DNA from: an uncultured Phaeodactylibacter sp.
Lineage (GTDB): Bacteria; Bacteroidota; Bacteroidia; Chitinophagales; Saprospiraceae
Assembly (NCBI GenBank): GCA_913057245.1
Contig: CAJXNH010000010.1
Span: 46,282 to 110,281 of the forward strand
Reading direction: 5' to 3'
Length of the DNA stretch: 64,000 bases
This document shows, one piece after another, positions 25,919 through 33,927 of the stretch; the stretch's first letter is position 1, and every line of letters begins with the position of its first letter. The notes beneath the pieces were generated by a model. The model was not told the origin of the DNA. It saw only the letters and a list, made by a program, of their open reading frames with translations, and did not search any database. A program made the position numbers and the translations under genes.

Positions 25919-25944
25919 GCAATTCCGCCCCGGGGCGGAATTGC
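25919..25944. repeat. Perfect 26-bp palindrome
   Basis: A gapless palindrome with half-site GCAATTCCGCCCC, centred between 25931 and 25932. It sits between the end of the 182-aa gene (25956) and the start of the HTH gene. It lacks a clear T-run, so it is either a weak terminator of the upstream transcript or a protein-binding/cruciform site. Confidence 0.7.
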
Positions 25945-25955
25945 CCCTACTGCCA

Positions 25956-26504
25956 TCACTCGAATTTGTGCGCACCTAGAAAACCAATCCAGTCAAATTG
26001 CATCCGCAGTAAGTCAATGTACTGCTGATTGTATTCGCGCCAATCGTCCGTTAGCCCGTCCACTTCTGCCATTAAACCGCGTGTGCGCTCTAATAGCCGC
26101 CACTCCTGCCCGCCGGTCAGATGGTACAGGTCTTTGATATAGCGCTGGGCTGATGGTTCGTAAATATCCAGCGACATAAGGTCGCGCCATTCAGGTACAG
26201 GTGCGCGCTCGATATAGCTGCCCTCGTAATACTCCCATCCGGCTGGGCTGTCTTTGAGCAAATAAAAATGATGCCCGTCCTGTAATGGCTGGGGCTGCTG
26301 ACCTATTCGCGCTTCACTTAGCGCTAGGTCTGCCTGGCTAAAAAAATGGTCTCTGGCCCGGATGGTCTCTATCTGATTAAAGACCGTGTGGTCTGGCTCC
26401 TCCAGTGCTTTTTGGATGCGCTCAAAGAATGGTACCCGCTCGGTCTGCTTCAGCCTGAAGAACCCTGATGCAATCGGTAAGGATGTAAGGATGTGGTAAG
26501 TCAT
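25956..26504 (-). CDS. Hypothetical 182-aa element protein
   Basis: Not recognised. A soluble, helix-rich protein with many aromatic and acidic residues (WEYYEGSYIERAPVPEWRDLMSLD, then WRLLERTRGLMAEVDGLTDDWREYNQQY). No signal peptide, membrane segment or known motif is visible. It starts 2 bp after the stop of the 39-aa membrane peptide, so it is part of the same transcript as that peptide and the coiled-coil membrane protein. Confidence 0.65.
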   Translation of the reverse strand: MTYHILTSLPIASGFFRLKQTERVPFFERIQKALEEPDHTVFNQIETIRARDHFFSQADLALSEARIGQQPQPLQDGHHFYLLKDSPAGWEYYEGSYIERAPVPEWRDLMSLDIYEPSAQRYIKDLYHLTGGQEWRLLERTRGLMAEVDGLTDDWREYNQQYIDLLRMQFDWIGFLGAHKFE

Positions 26505-26506
26505 GG

Positions 26507-26626
26507 TCAGAACGTTTTGAGGATAAATAGAATGATGAGTACGGTGCAGCCTATCAGTATGTCGCGCAAAATGTTGCGCCCTTCCCGCTTCAGTTCTTCC
26601 CGGTCAGTCTGTATTTTGACCTTCAT
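26507..26626 (-). CDS. 39-aa single-pass membrane peptide
   Basis: The ATG (26626-26624) overlaps the previous gene's stop by one base (TAATG), and the TGA ends 2 bp before the next start. The product has a charged N-terminal half (MKVKIQTDREELKREGR) and a hydrophobic helix (ILIGCTVLIILFIL) ending in Lys-Thr-Phe. The tight spacing on both sides and the sensible topology argue that it is real. Function unknown; it might act with the larger membrane protein encoded just upstream. Confidence 0.65.
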   Translation of the reverse strand: MKVKIQTDREELKREGRNILRDILIGCTVLIILFILKTF

Positions 26627-28107
26627 TATTTGCGCTTTTTGAAGTTAGGTGAATAGGGTGTGCCGTTGTGCTGGGCTGCGTGCCATTGCGTCTTGCAATC
26701 CGTAGAACAGAACCTTTGCCACTTTACCTTGGCTTGGTATTCTGCCCCGCAGTGGTCGCAATTCTTTAGCAGTGCGTTAACGGTTGCGTTAGTGCTGCTG
26801 CCATTCTCGCTATCCTCTAAGCTCTTATTATCCGTGCGTTGACGTACGTTGTCACCTTGCGTAAAAAAGCCAATAGGACGCCTTTTTGCTGCTATGCGAA
26901 TGGTGCGTTCTTCGCCTTCATTCTCATCATCCAGCTGCAGGTTAATACGGACGTTTGATAGTTGCGTTGGGTCGTATAATTCGCGCTTACTGGTTGGTAG
27001 GGGTGCTGCCGGTGTGCGCTCATCAAATTGCGCGATCTTCGCCCGGATGGTGGTCTGTATGCGTTCGCGCATGGCTTGGTAAGCCTCCACTATTGCCGGT
27101 GGGTTAATGTCGTATTGTGACAGCTCCACGGTCTCATTTATGCCGCTGCCCTTGCGGTGGATCCGGTCAAGTATGACAGATGCAAGGAAGATAAACAGCG
27201 CTATGATGGTGAAGTATGCCAGACCGCCGCCGTAGGTGCTGACCGTCTGCCCGCGTTCGGTTGTTGCGGTGGTGTACTCGCTTTCAAGTGCTGCGAGTGC
27301 TGCCCGGTGGTCACTATCCGCTTTTGCAAGTGCTGCCTTGTATTCGCTTTTTAGTGCTGCTAATGCTTCGCCCTGCTCGGTGGTGATCTGGGCAATGGCT
27401 GCCGCTTGTTCTGCCTCAATGTCTGCAATCTTCTGACGTGCCCGGTCTTTGGCTGTAGCGTACGAATTACCCGTTCTCCGCTCTTTATTGTAGATATTCG
27501 ATAGTTCGCGCCTTGCACTGCCTAACTGACCGCTGAACGCCGCTGTGGTGGCTTGTATGCGCTTCTGATAGCGTTCTGATGTGGTGGTGCTGTCTGCCCG
27601 GTATTGTTCGCCGTGCTTCGCCTGGGTGCTGTTGTACTCAATTTGTGCCGCTTGTATGCCGGTGCTGTCCCGTTCTGGTTCAATCACTACTGAATCCACC
27701 ACGGTCTGGCTGTTTTTGTAGCTCAATACGCCTGATGTAGTTAGTAGGACAAAACCCAATACAAATACTGCTATCGACATAGCTAGGTGGAGACCTTGCC
27801 AGCGCTTGTACAATACTGCATCCACCGCCTGGGGGATTGTTACCCGCAGACCTACCTCCAGAATAGCCGTGCCGATAGCTGCAATGGCTGCCGATGGATA
27901 GACCGCATTTTGACCGAATACCGGATGTAGGATTGATAATGATGCCGCGAAGATGCCGCCGATCTCAGTAAGCGCTGATACAATTTGTGCGAAGTAGCCG
28001 GATGCTTTTACCGACTTCGCCAATTTGGCGTACACGCTAAAAAAAGTGTGGTCGTTTGGAGTTGACCGTAAATACTTCATAACTTTGAATCTTGTTTTTA
28101 TTAACAA
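26626..28107 (-). CDS. Membrane protein with coiled coil and C-terminal zinc finger
   Basis: 493 aa from 28107; ATG 28080 (MKYLRSTPND) would give 484. Two or three hydrophobic helices lie around residues 40-75 and 105-130, then a long Ala/Glu/Gln coiled coil (about 140-285, with repeats like ALAALKSEYKAALAKADSDHRAALAALESEY), another helix (about 295-315), a Thr/Arg-rich cytoplasmic part, and a terminal CxxC...CxxxC finger (CDHCGAEYQ, CSTDC). The helices imply that the coiled coil spans the periplasm. I do not recognise the family. It is the gene next to the integrase, followed by the 39-aa membrane peptide. Confidence 0.7.
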   Translation of the reverse strand: MLIKTRFKVMKYLRSTPNDHTFFSVYAKLAKSVKASGYFAQIVSALTEIGGIFAASLSILHPVFGQNAVYPSAAIAAIGTAILEVGLRVTIPQAVDAVLYKRWQGLHLAMSIAVFVLGFVLLTTSGVLSYKNSQTVVDSVVIEPERDSTGIQAAQIEYNSTQAKHGEQYRADSTTTSERYQKRIQATTAAFSGQLGSARRELSNIYNKERRTGNSYATAKDRARQKIADIEAEQAAAIAQITTEQGEALAALKSEYKAALAKADSDHRAALAALESEYTTATTERGQTVSTYGGGLAYFTIIALFIFLASVILDRIHRKGSGINETVELSQYDINPPAIVEAYQAMRERIQTTIRAKIAQFDERTPAAPLPTSKRELYDPTQLSNVRINLQLDDENEGEERTIRIAAKRRPIGFFTQGDNVRQRTDNKSLEDSENGSSTNATVNALLKNCDHCGAEYQAKVKWQRFCSTDCKTQWHAAQHNGTPYSPNFKKRK

Positions 28108-28110
28108 ATA

Positions 28111-28163
28111 CCCGCCTGCAGGATGTACCGTCCAAAGTTCAATGCCTGCAGTGCGGGTTTTTT
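28111..28163 (+). terminator. Hairpin between integrase and membrane-protein genes
   Basis: Arms CCCGCCTGCAGG (28111-28122) and CCTGCAGTGCGGG (28145-28157), then six Ts on the plus strand. In the leftward direction it also forms a stem after the integrase stop but with a weaker T-tract. Confidence 0.55.
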
Positions 28164-28168
28164 AATGC

Positions 28169-29575
28169 CTAACTGATTTTGCGAAGCCTTACCGCCTCGC
28201 TGTCTGCCTTCTCAATACTTGCCTGCATCCGATGAAGATATTTGACCAGCGGTGCTGCCTTCTCCTCTAATTGCCTCCTGTCGTAGCCGTCCGCGATGCT
28301 AGTGCCTTGGTGCGTTGTTATACGCTGCAGATAGTGGTCTGGCATCTCTAATGCCCGCGCATTTGATATAAATGTGGTCCGGCTGGAATGTAGCTTCAGG
28401 ACCTCATGCAATGGCTCGTACTCGTTAGTACCTACCTGAATCATCCTATTGAGACCTGCAGCCTTTGCAATCTTATTCAGGTAGCCGTGCGCGCTGATGC
28501 CTTTAGTTGATAGCCTGCCGCCCCATCTGTCTAAAATATCTTTGATGTAGCCGTACTGTGGAATCAGTGCTGACTGCTTCTTACTGTTTTTGCCGCCCTG
28601 CAGGTTAACCAGCTGGAACGCCACGCCGTCAATCTCAAACTGTACTGCTGATTTTGTGACCTGTGACCACGCATTGCGCCGCAGACCACAAAGACAGGCA
28701 GCCACGAACGTATCTCTAACGCTCCTATAGCCTTCTGCCCACTCTGACAGGTCGAACTCATATAGCTGTCTGATCTCTGCGAACTTCAGGTAAACGCCTT
28801 CCCTGACCGGTGGGGCTTCTGCATTGAGACGATCTAATATGTCATTGATATTTGCCCGGTCGAATGACAGGTTTATCTGAAGTTCGCGCCCTGCATCCTG
28901 CTCTGCATCCTCCGCTGCCCTGACTGCCTGCTTTAGCTTTATTAGTATCTGTTCAACAGTGCCCCGGCTTAGTGTGCGGGTTGTATCAATTTTGTGCCCG
29001 CCGGGTATTGGGTGCTGCTCTAATAACCATGCAGCGAAGTTGGTCAACAGTGTACGGTTCAGGTCTGAAAATTCAGGTACAGGCTTCCTGTTGCTCGAAT
29101 ACTTCTCTTTGATGTATTCGCCCCATCTGTACGCAAGCCCTGTAAACGGGCTGCGGCCGCCCTTATTTGCGCTCTTTAGTGCTGTTACCCGCTCTTCGCA
29201 AAACGTTGTGATAAAGCTAGTCAGGCTGGCTTGTACAGGTACTGACCGCCCGGTCATCATATCCAGACCACGCCGCAGGTACTGACGCCGCGTTGCTGCA
29301 GGTGCGCCCGGATGCTCTTTGTCCATCTCTGCTAGGATATTGAGGATGTTCGCCCGCAGTTCGGCTAACTGCCGGTTAATGACGTGCGCGCCCGGTGCTT
29401 TGCCTTTGGCTTGCTGTTTGTCTTTATCCCAAAATTTTGGCTGAATCGTTAGACCGGTGGGGTAGGCTGTCCGCTTGCCTTTGACGTAGTAGACATACGC
29501 GTAAATCGGACGCGGTTTTTTTATCGCTTTGCCGTCTACTTTGCGGTGAGTGAGGAAGAAGTTAATCTTTGCCAT
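28169..29575 (-). CDS. Tyrosine recombinase/integrase
   Basis: 468 aa. The N-terminal arm-binding part (MAKINFFLTHRKVDGK...) is of the Bacteroidota phage-integrase SAM-like type. A core-binding region spans about 115-235 and a catalytic domain about 260-440, with Arg299/300 (CLCGLRR), His396 and Arg399 (HSSRTTF), His422 (THQG) and nucleophile Tyr431 (DGYDRR). All expected active-site residues are visible, so it looks functional. It sits 212 bp from the right att repeat and reads away from it, as integrases usually do. Confidence 0.92.
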   Translation of the reverse strand: MAKINFFLTHRKVDGKAIKKPRPIYAYVYYVKGKRTAYPTGLTIQPKFWDKDKQQAKGKAPGAHVINRQLAELRANILNILAEMDKEHPGAPAATRRQYLRRGLDMMTGRSVPVQASLTSFITTFCEERVTALKSANKGGRSPFTGLAYRWGEYIKEKYSSNRKPVPEFSDLNRTLLTNFAAWLLEQHPIPGGHKIDTTRTLSRGTVEQILIKLKQAVRAAEDAEQDAGRELQINLSFDRANINDILDRLNAEAPPVREGVYLKFAEIRQLYEFDLSEWAEGYRSVRDTFVAACLCGLRRNAWSQVTKSAVQFEIDGVAFQLVNLQGGKNSKKQSALIPQYGYIKDILDRWGGRLSTKGISAHGYLNKIAKAAGLNRMIQVGTNEYEPLHEVLKLHSSRTTFISNARALEMPDHYLQRITTHQGTSIADGYDRRQLEEKAAPLVKYLHRMQASIEKADSEAVRLRKIS

Positions 29576-29640
29576 GATACAGTGCTTTGTTATTCAATCC
29601 GCTGCTAATATACAGACTGTTAACAATAATCAAAGACTTG

Positions 29641-29657
29641 TTGACAAATAATTGACA
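29641..29657 (+). other. Paired TTGACA sites, right end of element
   Basis: TTGACA at 29641-29646 and 29652-29657, the same 11-bp period and orientation as at 20743-20759. Lies 131 bp inside the right att repeat, upstream of the integrase gene; candidate arm-type binding sites. Confidence 0.4.
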
Positions 29658-29787
29658 AAAAAACAGATATTCAATGCAGGTCGTTTTGCGCACTGATTTT
29701 TTAAAAGCCTTGTTTTGCGGTGGTCTCTAATCTGTTTTTACTGCCGGTCTCCTGTTGGTAGGTAGTCACCAATTGCGGTTTTAGTTA

Positions 29788-29800
29788 CTCTTTGCGGAAG
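29788..29800 (+). other. Right attachment repeat of the element
   Basis: CTCTTTGCGGAAG; one mismatch to the left copy. Right of it the interrupted host frame resumes. Confidence 0.75.
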
Positions 29801-30273
29801 CAGCTGAAGACTGGAAGGAGTTCAAAACACTAACGCCCGAAAATGAAGGCCTACAGCAAAACCGCTATCAGATTACAGCTGCCGATTTTGATGAACCTAC
29901 CGGGAAATTATACGTGGCGTATAGCAAGACCGATTACCTGCAGGTGCGGCCGGTGCCCTTCGAAGCACTTAAAAGCCACCGGCAGCTTTTGGAGCGATGG
30001 TACCTTTTGCTTGCCCGGGAGAGGCTGCCGCAGCAAGCCCAGGTAGAGCAATGGCCCATTCAGGAAGATCATTGCCTGCAACGCGTGGTCTTGGACGACT
30101 TGTTTCAGGACTGTTGGTACAACCATCTCAGCCGGTCTAAGCCAGCCTATTGTCAGTTGGACAATCTGCAGCTTGGGCAGAGTTTGCAACTTCTGAGCCG
30201 GATGGAGCGGGAAGGAGAGCCGTTGGTCGCAGCGTTAAATGTCAGCAGCCTGACGTTTCGCGGAAAAATATAA
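29800..30273 (+). pseudogene. 3' fragment of the split host gene
   Basis: An open frame without a start, reading AAEDWKEFKTLTPENEG... for 157 codons to TAA. It is in phase with the 5' fragment at 20576 when the two att repeats are superposed (LLFAE joined to AAEDW). It contains YQITAADFDEPTGKLYVAY and many aromatic residues; no family recognised. An internal ATG at 29914 could start a shorter product, but nothing supports its use. The following 298 bp, up to 30571, show no gene. Confidence 0.8.
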
Positions 30274-30571
30274 AGCGAGCCCCGCAGCGAACCGAATGGC
30301 TTAAACGATTATTCTAATGGTGTTCAATTCGCCCGTTTCTCCTTTGCTGTCAAAAGAGTTTGGGGTTGAAAAAGAATTCATTTCGGACAGTATGACAAAA
30401 TGATTAATTTAGCAACCTGAAATTCTAAGCCGAGCCTGTTTTGTCGGCAGTTTGATACTACGCACTGAAGTTTTCCGAAAGCCCCATCAACCAAAATCAG
30501 ACTTGGATTAGCCCGCTCCGGCGGTCTTTATATCGTATGTTTAAAACGCTTTAGTAATCAAAATTGCTTCT

Positions 30572-32368
30572 ATGAAAATTTTTACGACTACAATCCTTTC
30601 CCTGTTCCTGGCCCTCACTATGGTCAATGCGCAGGTAGTTTATGTCAACTCACCGGCTGAGCTGGTGGGGGGGTACACCTTTGGCACGGGTGACTTCGGT
30701 ACGCAGCTTACGGATACTGTGATCACTGCTGATGCGGTATTCGTAGATGACGGCAGTGGTGAGACGGCTACTCAGGGCTGTGGTGCTGCTGTAAACGGTG
30801 CCGAGCTGGAAGGCAAAATCGCACTGGTGGACCGCGGTAGCTGCCAGTTTGGTACAAAGTGCCTGAACGCTGAAATGGCAGGTGCCATTGGCGTTATCAT
30901 CTTTAATAATCAGCCGGGTGTTGGTGTCATCAACATGGCAGGTGGTAATGACGGAGGCATGGTGACTGTGCCTGTGGCTATGCTGGACTACGAAGCTGGT
31001 CAGGCCATCCGTACTGCTCTGGAGAGTGGTGCGGTGAACATCACAATGGGTAACCTGGTACTGCCAAACGATATCGGTGCAGGTGCACCAAACGTAATGG
31101 TAGCGCCATACGGTGTGGTGCCTATTGATCAGGTGACTGCTGAGAACTTTACGTTCGTACCTGGTGCTAATATGGTGAATAACGGCTCCAATGCTGCTTC
31201 TAATCTCAACGTATCGGCTACGATCGAGTACGCAGAGCTTGACGGCTCTAACCCAACGGAAGTGTACAGCGAAGCAGGTATGCTGGATGAAACCATTGAT
31301 CCGGACTCTACTTCCAGCCTGCTAACGCTTGCTGAATTTACGCCTGCTAACGGTATTGGTCGTTATACCACTACTTACCAGGTGGCTAGTGATAGCACAG
31401 ATCAGCTTAATTTCGACAACTCCGTTACCACTACATTCGCAGTGACCGACTCAATCTACTGTAAAGGTGGATGGGACTTCGCTGCCGGTCGTCCTAATGT
31501 GACGATTTACTACTCTGTTGGTGGCGGTGGTGTGTTTGAAATGCTTTCTTCCTTTAAGTTTCCGAATGGCAGCGGATTGCGCATTGATACCATTATTGTT
31601 GATGTGCTTGCTCCATCTGGTTCCACACTGGCTGGCGAGCCATTCGAAGCTTATGTATATGAGTGGAACGACGCTGATGAGGATGGGCTCATTGCAAATA
31701 CCGAAGTTTTGACTGTGGGGGTATCTACCGTTGCTTTCCCTGACACTTTCCCTGACCAGGTAGGCGAACTGACATTGCCTATTATTGACTTTAATACTTT
31801 CTCGGAGCCAGGTCCGGTTGTTAACCCAGATGCAACTTCTTACTTCGTTGGCATCCGTTACACTGGCGAGGGTCAGGCCTTCATCGGTGTGGATGAGAGC
31901 TACAGCCATCAACAGTACCTTGACTTCCTGGCTGCTAATGAAGCATTAACTGATGCAGACTATCCATACTTTGTAATTAGTTCCTTTGATCCGGGTAACA
32001 ATTCCCCTGACTTTGAGACAGCAGGTCTGTTTACAGATGTATTTGCTGGCTTGGCTTTAGCCATTAAAACCGCTCCAATTGCGAGTAGCACAGAGGACGT
32101 GGTCGGTGCAGAAACCTTCGAGATGGACATCTTCCCGAACCCAACTGCGGAGAAGCTGACTACCAATCTTACTTTCAAGGAGAGCACAAGCTTCGTAGAG
32201 TACAACATTACTTCTGCTAACGGACAGGTGCTGTTGCGTCAGCGCGACAGCAGTGTAGGTGAGCGCGAGCAGGCAGAGTTCAATGTAGAGGCACTGCCTG
32301 CCGGTCAGTACTTCCTCATGATCCGCACAGAGCAGGGTATTCAGACGATGCCATTTGTGAAGAAGTAA
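30572..32368 (+). CDS. Secreted protein with PA domain and T9SS type A sorting domain
   Basis: 598 aa with a signal peptide (cleavage near residue 20, VNAQ). A protease-associated (PA) domain spans about 50-150, with GCGAAVNGAELEGKIALVDRGSCQFGTKCLNAEMAGAIGVIIFNN. A middle beta-rich part follows (about 180-500). The C-terminal 80 residues are a type IX secretion sorting domain beginning MDIFPNPTAEKL and ending in a Lys pair. The protein should be exported by Sec, then moved to the surface by the Por system. No peptidase domain is visible, although PA domains often accompany one. Confidence 0.88.
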   Translation: MKIFTTTILSLFLALTMVNAQVVYVNSPAELVGGYTFGTGDFGTQLTDTVITADAVFVDDGSGETATQGCGAAVNGAELEGKIALVDRGSCQFGTKCLNAEMAGAIGVIIFNNQPGVGVINMAGGNDGGMVTVPVAMLDYEAGQAIRTALESGAVNITMGNLVLPNDIGAGAPNVMVAPYGVVPIDQVTAENFTFVPGANMVNNGSNAASNLNVSATIEYAELDGSNPTEVYSEAGMLDETIDPDSTSSLLTLAEFTPANGIGRYTTTYQVASDSTDQLNFDNSVTTTFAVTDSIYCKGGWDFAAGRPNVTIYYSVGGGGVFEMLSSFKFPNGSGLRIDTIIVDVLAPSGSTLAGEPFEAYVYEWNDADEDGLIANTEVLTVGVSTVAFPDTFPDQVGELTLPIIDFNTFSEPGPVVNPDATSYFVGIRYTGEGQAFIGVDESYSHQQYLDFLAANEALTDADYPYFVISSFDPGNNSPDFETAGLFTDVFAGLALAIKTAPIASSTEDVVGAETFEMDIFPNPTAEKLTTNLTFKESTSFVEYNITSANGQVLLRQRDSSVGEREQAEFNVEALPAGQYFLMIRTEQGIQTMPFVKK

Positions 32369-32422
32369 TCTACTGCCAAGTAGTGTATAACTAAAAACCC
32401 GAATGGGTTTTCCATTCAATCA

Positions 32423-32456
32423 GGCGCCCCGCTGGAGTTTTCCGGCGGGGCGCTTG
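32423..32456 (+). terminator. GC-rich hairpin after PA-domain gene
   Basis: Arms GCGCCCCGC and GCGGGGCGC with a short loop; the T-tract is weak (TTGTCGTTAATTT). Probably the terminator of the upstream gene. Confidence 0.55.
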
Positions 32457-32550
32457 TCGTTAATTTGCGCGTATCCCTCGAAAGGATTAGGGGCTTCTAA
32501 GCGAGAAAACTTATTTTAAGGCATTAATTCTAATAAACCACACCTTATCC

Positions 32551-33354
32551 ATGAATGCACACGAGATAGATTTTCAGATCTTCGGTGAAGAAATGCAGTA
32601 CGTTGAGATTGAGCTTGACCCCTATGAGACGGTCATCGCAGAAGCCGGCAGCTTTATGATGATGGACGACAGCATCGAGATGGCCACCATTTTTGGCGAT
32701 GGCAGCCACCGGGAAGAAAATTCCGGGCTTTGGGGCAAAGTCCTTTCAGCTGGTAAGCGCCTGATTACCGGGGAGAGCCTGTTTATGACGGCATTTACGC
32801 ATGCTGGGACCGGGAAGAAGCGTGTTTCTTTTGCTTCGCCCTACCCCGGGCGGATTATCCCCCTCGACCTATCGGAACATGGCAGCAAAGTCATTTGCCA
32901 GAAGGATGCTTTCCTTTGCGCTGCCAAAGGGGTGTCTGTCGGTATTGAGTTTTCGAAGCGGCTGGGCCGGGGCTTCTTCGGGGGCGAGGGCTTCATCATG
33001 CAAAAGCTGGAAGGCGATGGCTTGTCCTTCCTGCATGCCGGAGGTACCGTTACCCGCAAAGAGCTGGCCATAGGCGAAACGCTGCGGGTAGACACCGGTT
33101 GCCTCGTGGGCTTCACGCAGGATGTAGACTATGATATAGAGATGGTGCGCGGTGTGCGCAATGCTATTTTCGGCGGAGAGGGACTGTTCTATGCCCGCCT
33201 TCAGGGGCCGGGCAGCGTATGGGTACAATCCCTGCCTTTCAGCCGCCTGGCTGACCGCGTCCTCCGGGCCTCCAAACATTATGGTGGTGGCAAAAAGGGC
33301 GAAGGCAGTGTACTCGGCGGCCTTGGCGACCTGCTCGACGGGGACGGCTGGTAA
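32551..33354 (+). CDS. TIGR00266/AIM24 family protein
   Basis: 267 aa, the usual size. The family is a beta-helical fold related to the tubby-like and mitochondrial AIM24 proteins. Visible signatures are [14 protein letters not shown] near the start, [25 protein letters not shown] and [22 protein letters not shown] near the end. The C-terminal tail is Gly-rich. No signal peptide is present. Function of the bacterial members is unknown. It stands alone, with about 200 bp of empty sequence before the SulP remnant. Confidence 0.9.
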   Translation: MNAHEIDFQIFGEEMQYVEIELDPYETVIAEAGSFMMMDDSIEMATIFGDGSHREENSGLWGKVLSAGKRLITGESLFMTAFTHAGTGKKRVSFASPYPGRIIPLDLSEHGSKVICQKDAFLCAAKGVSVGIEFSKRLGRGFFGGEGFIMQKLEGDGLSFLHAGGTVTRKELAIGETLRVDTGCLVGFTQDVDYDIEMVRGVRNAIFGGEGLFYARLQGPGSVWVQSLPFSRLADRVLRASKHYGGGKKGEGSVLGGLGDLLDGDGW

Positions 33355-33562
33355 GCACAAAAAAAATAAGTCACCGCTGCAAACAAAAATTCGAACCCGC
33401 TGTTTATTGGTAGTTTTACTATCGATTCGAGTTGAATTACTCAAAAGATAGTGACAAGAATTTCTGTTGTAGTTCATTCCGGTTATCCACTGGAATTGAA
33501 TTTACATGGTGACTGAGGCTTTTGGAGGAGAGGCATTGCCTCTCCTTTTTTATTGATAGCTT

Positions 33563-33900
33563 CTCTATCGGTTTTGTTGGCCGTTTTCAGGAGATGATGC
33601 AGGTCTGCCCGGCATTAAAGCAGTCGTCATGAACATAAAAAATGTGCCGTACATCGATCATCCGTGTTGTATGCAATGGATGATCTGATCTGGAATTTAC
33701 GGCAGGCAGGCATTGTAGTGGTCTTCTCCGGTTTACAGGATCAGCCCCTGATTATGCTGGAGCGAATCAACGTTATTCCGGGCCTTATCAATGAAAATTA
33801 TATTTTTGAAGGTTTCGAATCCTGCCTTTTCTGGCTGAAGCCTTACCTTGAGCAGGAAAAACTCGGTGACTTGGCTGAGGAGCAGGCCGGGAAGCCCTGA
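33563..33900 (+). pseudogene. Decayed SulP-transporter STAS-domain remnant
   Basis: Three successive frames give consecutive parts of a SulP-type STAS domain: SIGFVGRFQEMMQVCPA (from 33563), then IKAVVMNIKNVPYIDH (about 33614-33661), then VLYAMDDLIWNLRQAGIVVV...QDQPLIMLERINVIPGL (33664 on). At least two frameshifts and loss of all membrane segments leave no functional protein, although the last part stays open for 78 codons to 33900 and could be mistaken for a gene. Confidence 0.7.
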
Positions 33901-33927
33901 AAGCACACTGTTTAAACTGCAATAGCG

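Larger units (their letters stand above)
20657..29800 (-). mobile_element. 9.1-kb integrated element: tyrosine integrase, replication module, no transfer genes
   Basis: It is bounded by the near-identical repeats CTTTTTGCGGAAG (20657-20669) and CTCTTTGCGGAAG (29788-29800), which fall inside one host reading frame. It holds eleven leftward genes including a tyrosine integrase at the right end, two excisionase-like HTH proteins and a prim-pol/RecA-like replication protein. Paired TTGACA sites occur near both ends. No relaxase, type IV secretion, capsid, portal or tail gene is visible. Candidates are a phage satellite, an integrated plasmid-like replicon, or the remnant of a larger element. Confidence 0.85.

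Noticed and set aside
20657..29800. CRISPR array or retron in the element
   Set aside because: The only repeats are two palindromes with a 69-bp period and near-identical spacers; no cas, reverse transcriptase or msr/msd-like structure is visible.
30274..30571. Possible gene or ncRNA between the split host gene and the PA-domain protein
   Set aside because: No open frame of useful length, no hairpin plus T-tract and no recognised RNA motif.
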